Below are positions 5,303 to 5,459 of a stretch of DNA of 5,459 nt, piece after piece; the first letter of the stretch is position 1, and each line of letters begins with the position of its first letter. This stretch comes from an uncultured Lachnospiraceae bacterium. GTDB lineage: Bacteria > Bacillota > Clostridia > Lachnospirales > Lachnospiraceae. Location: contig CAJUQB010000178.1 in NCBI GenBank assembly GCA_910588285.1, positions 1-5,459 of the forward strand, written 5' to 3'. Position numbers and translations under genes: made by a program. Under the pieces are notes generated by a model that saw only the letters and a list, made by a program, of their open reading frames with translations, was not told the origin of the DNA and ran no database searches.

Positions 5303-5368
5303 ATCTTTTTTACTTTTTGTAAGAATTCCTTAATATTCCCTGGATTTTTTTGGAGCAACCCCGCATTT

Positions 5369-5459
5369 TCACGGAATCCAACTGATAAAAGGATAACTAT
5401 AGGCGCCATAATACTGTTCCGCCTCCTCTTCTGCCATCAGGCGGTTCTCGCCGGATATC
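5369..5459 (-). CDS. unidentified protein, last 29 residues
   Basis: A frame enters from the right edge of the window and stops at TGA 5369-5371. It ends with AEEEAEQYYGAYSYPFISWIP, rich in acid residues and then aromatic ones. The only support for a real gene is its open frame to the edge, its orientation with murA, and the stop just before an A+T-rich promoter region. No family is recognised from so short a piece, and no clear terminator follows it. Confidence 0.5.
   Translation of the reverse strand, partial: ISGENRLMAEEEAEQYYGAYSYPFISWIP

Overview
The window looks like chromosomal DNA from an anaerobic Gram-positive Firmicute, most likely a Lachnospiraceae-type Clostridia. This rests on base composition near 50% G+C by eye, strong AGGAG-type ribosome binding sites, sigma-A-like promoters, a PerR plus rubrerythrin oxidative-stress pair, a low-GC-type MurA, and a small cytoplasmic PH-domain protein of a kind I associate with this family. 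The genus cannot be fixed from the sequence alone.

Layout. On the + strand, 1-498 is the C-terminal part of a DUF885-type (metallopeptidase-like) protein, followed 58 bp later by a small bacterial PH-domain protein (557-967) that ends in a canonical EF-hand calcium loop. These two converge on a long, probably bidirectional terminator at 1171-1230. Everything to the right lies on the - strand. In order of transcription from the right edge it is: the last 29 codons of an unidentified gene (5369-5459), murA (3876-5165) with its own promoter and terminator, a soluble GGDEF protein with a degenerate second GGDEF-like half (2699-3643), a short aldose-1-epimerase-like remnant (2474-2686), a PerR/Fur-family repressor (1917-2303), and an N-terminal-rubredoxin (reverse-type) rubrerythrin (1245-1787).

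The best-supported functional unit is perR-rbr. The repressor gene has a perfect consensus promoter (TTGACA, 17 bp, TATAAT). A TAA/TTA repeat just downstream matches the Per box at 12 of 14 specified positions, which suggests autoregulation. The rubrerythrin gene has its own promoter, and a 35-bp near-perfect palindrome directly abuts the -10 element, as expected for a repressor operator. The inferred circuit is peroxide sensing by PerR and derepression of a peroxide-reducing rubrerythrin. The murA, GGDEF and PH-domain genes appear to be independent units.

No mobile element, CRISPR array, tRNA or rRNA was seen, and no clearly novel multi-gene system is present. The points most worth a second look are the rubrerythrin palindrome, the triplet-repeat Per box, the PH/EF-hand combination, the tandem GGDEF with a retained RxxD in its dead half, and the epimerase fragment behind the GGDEF gene.
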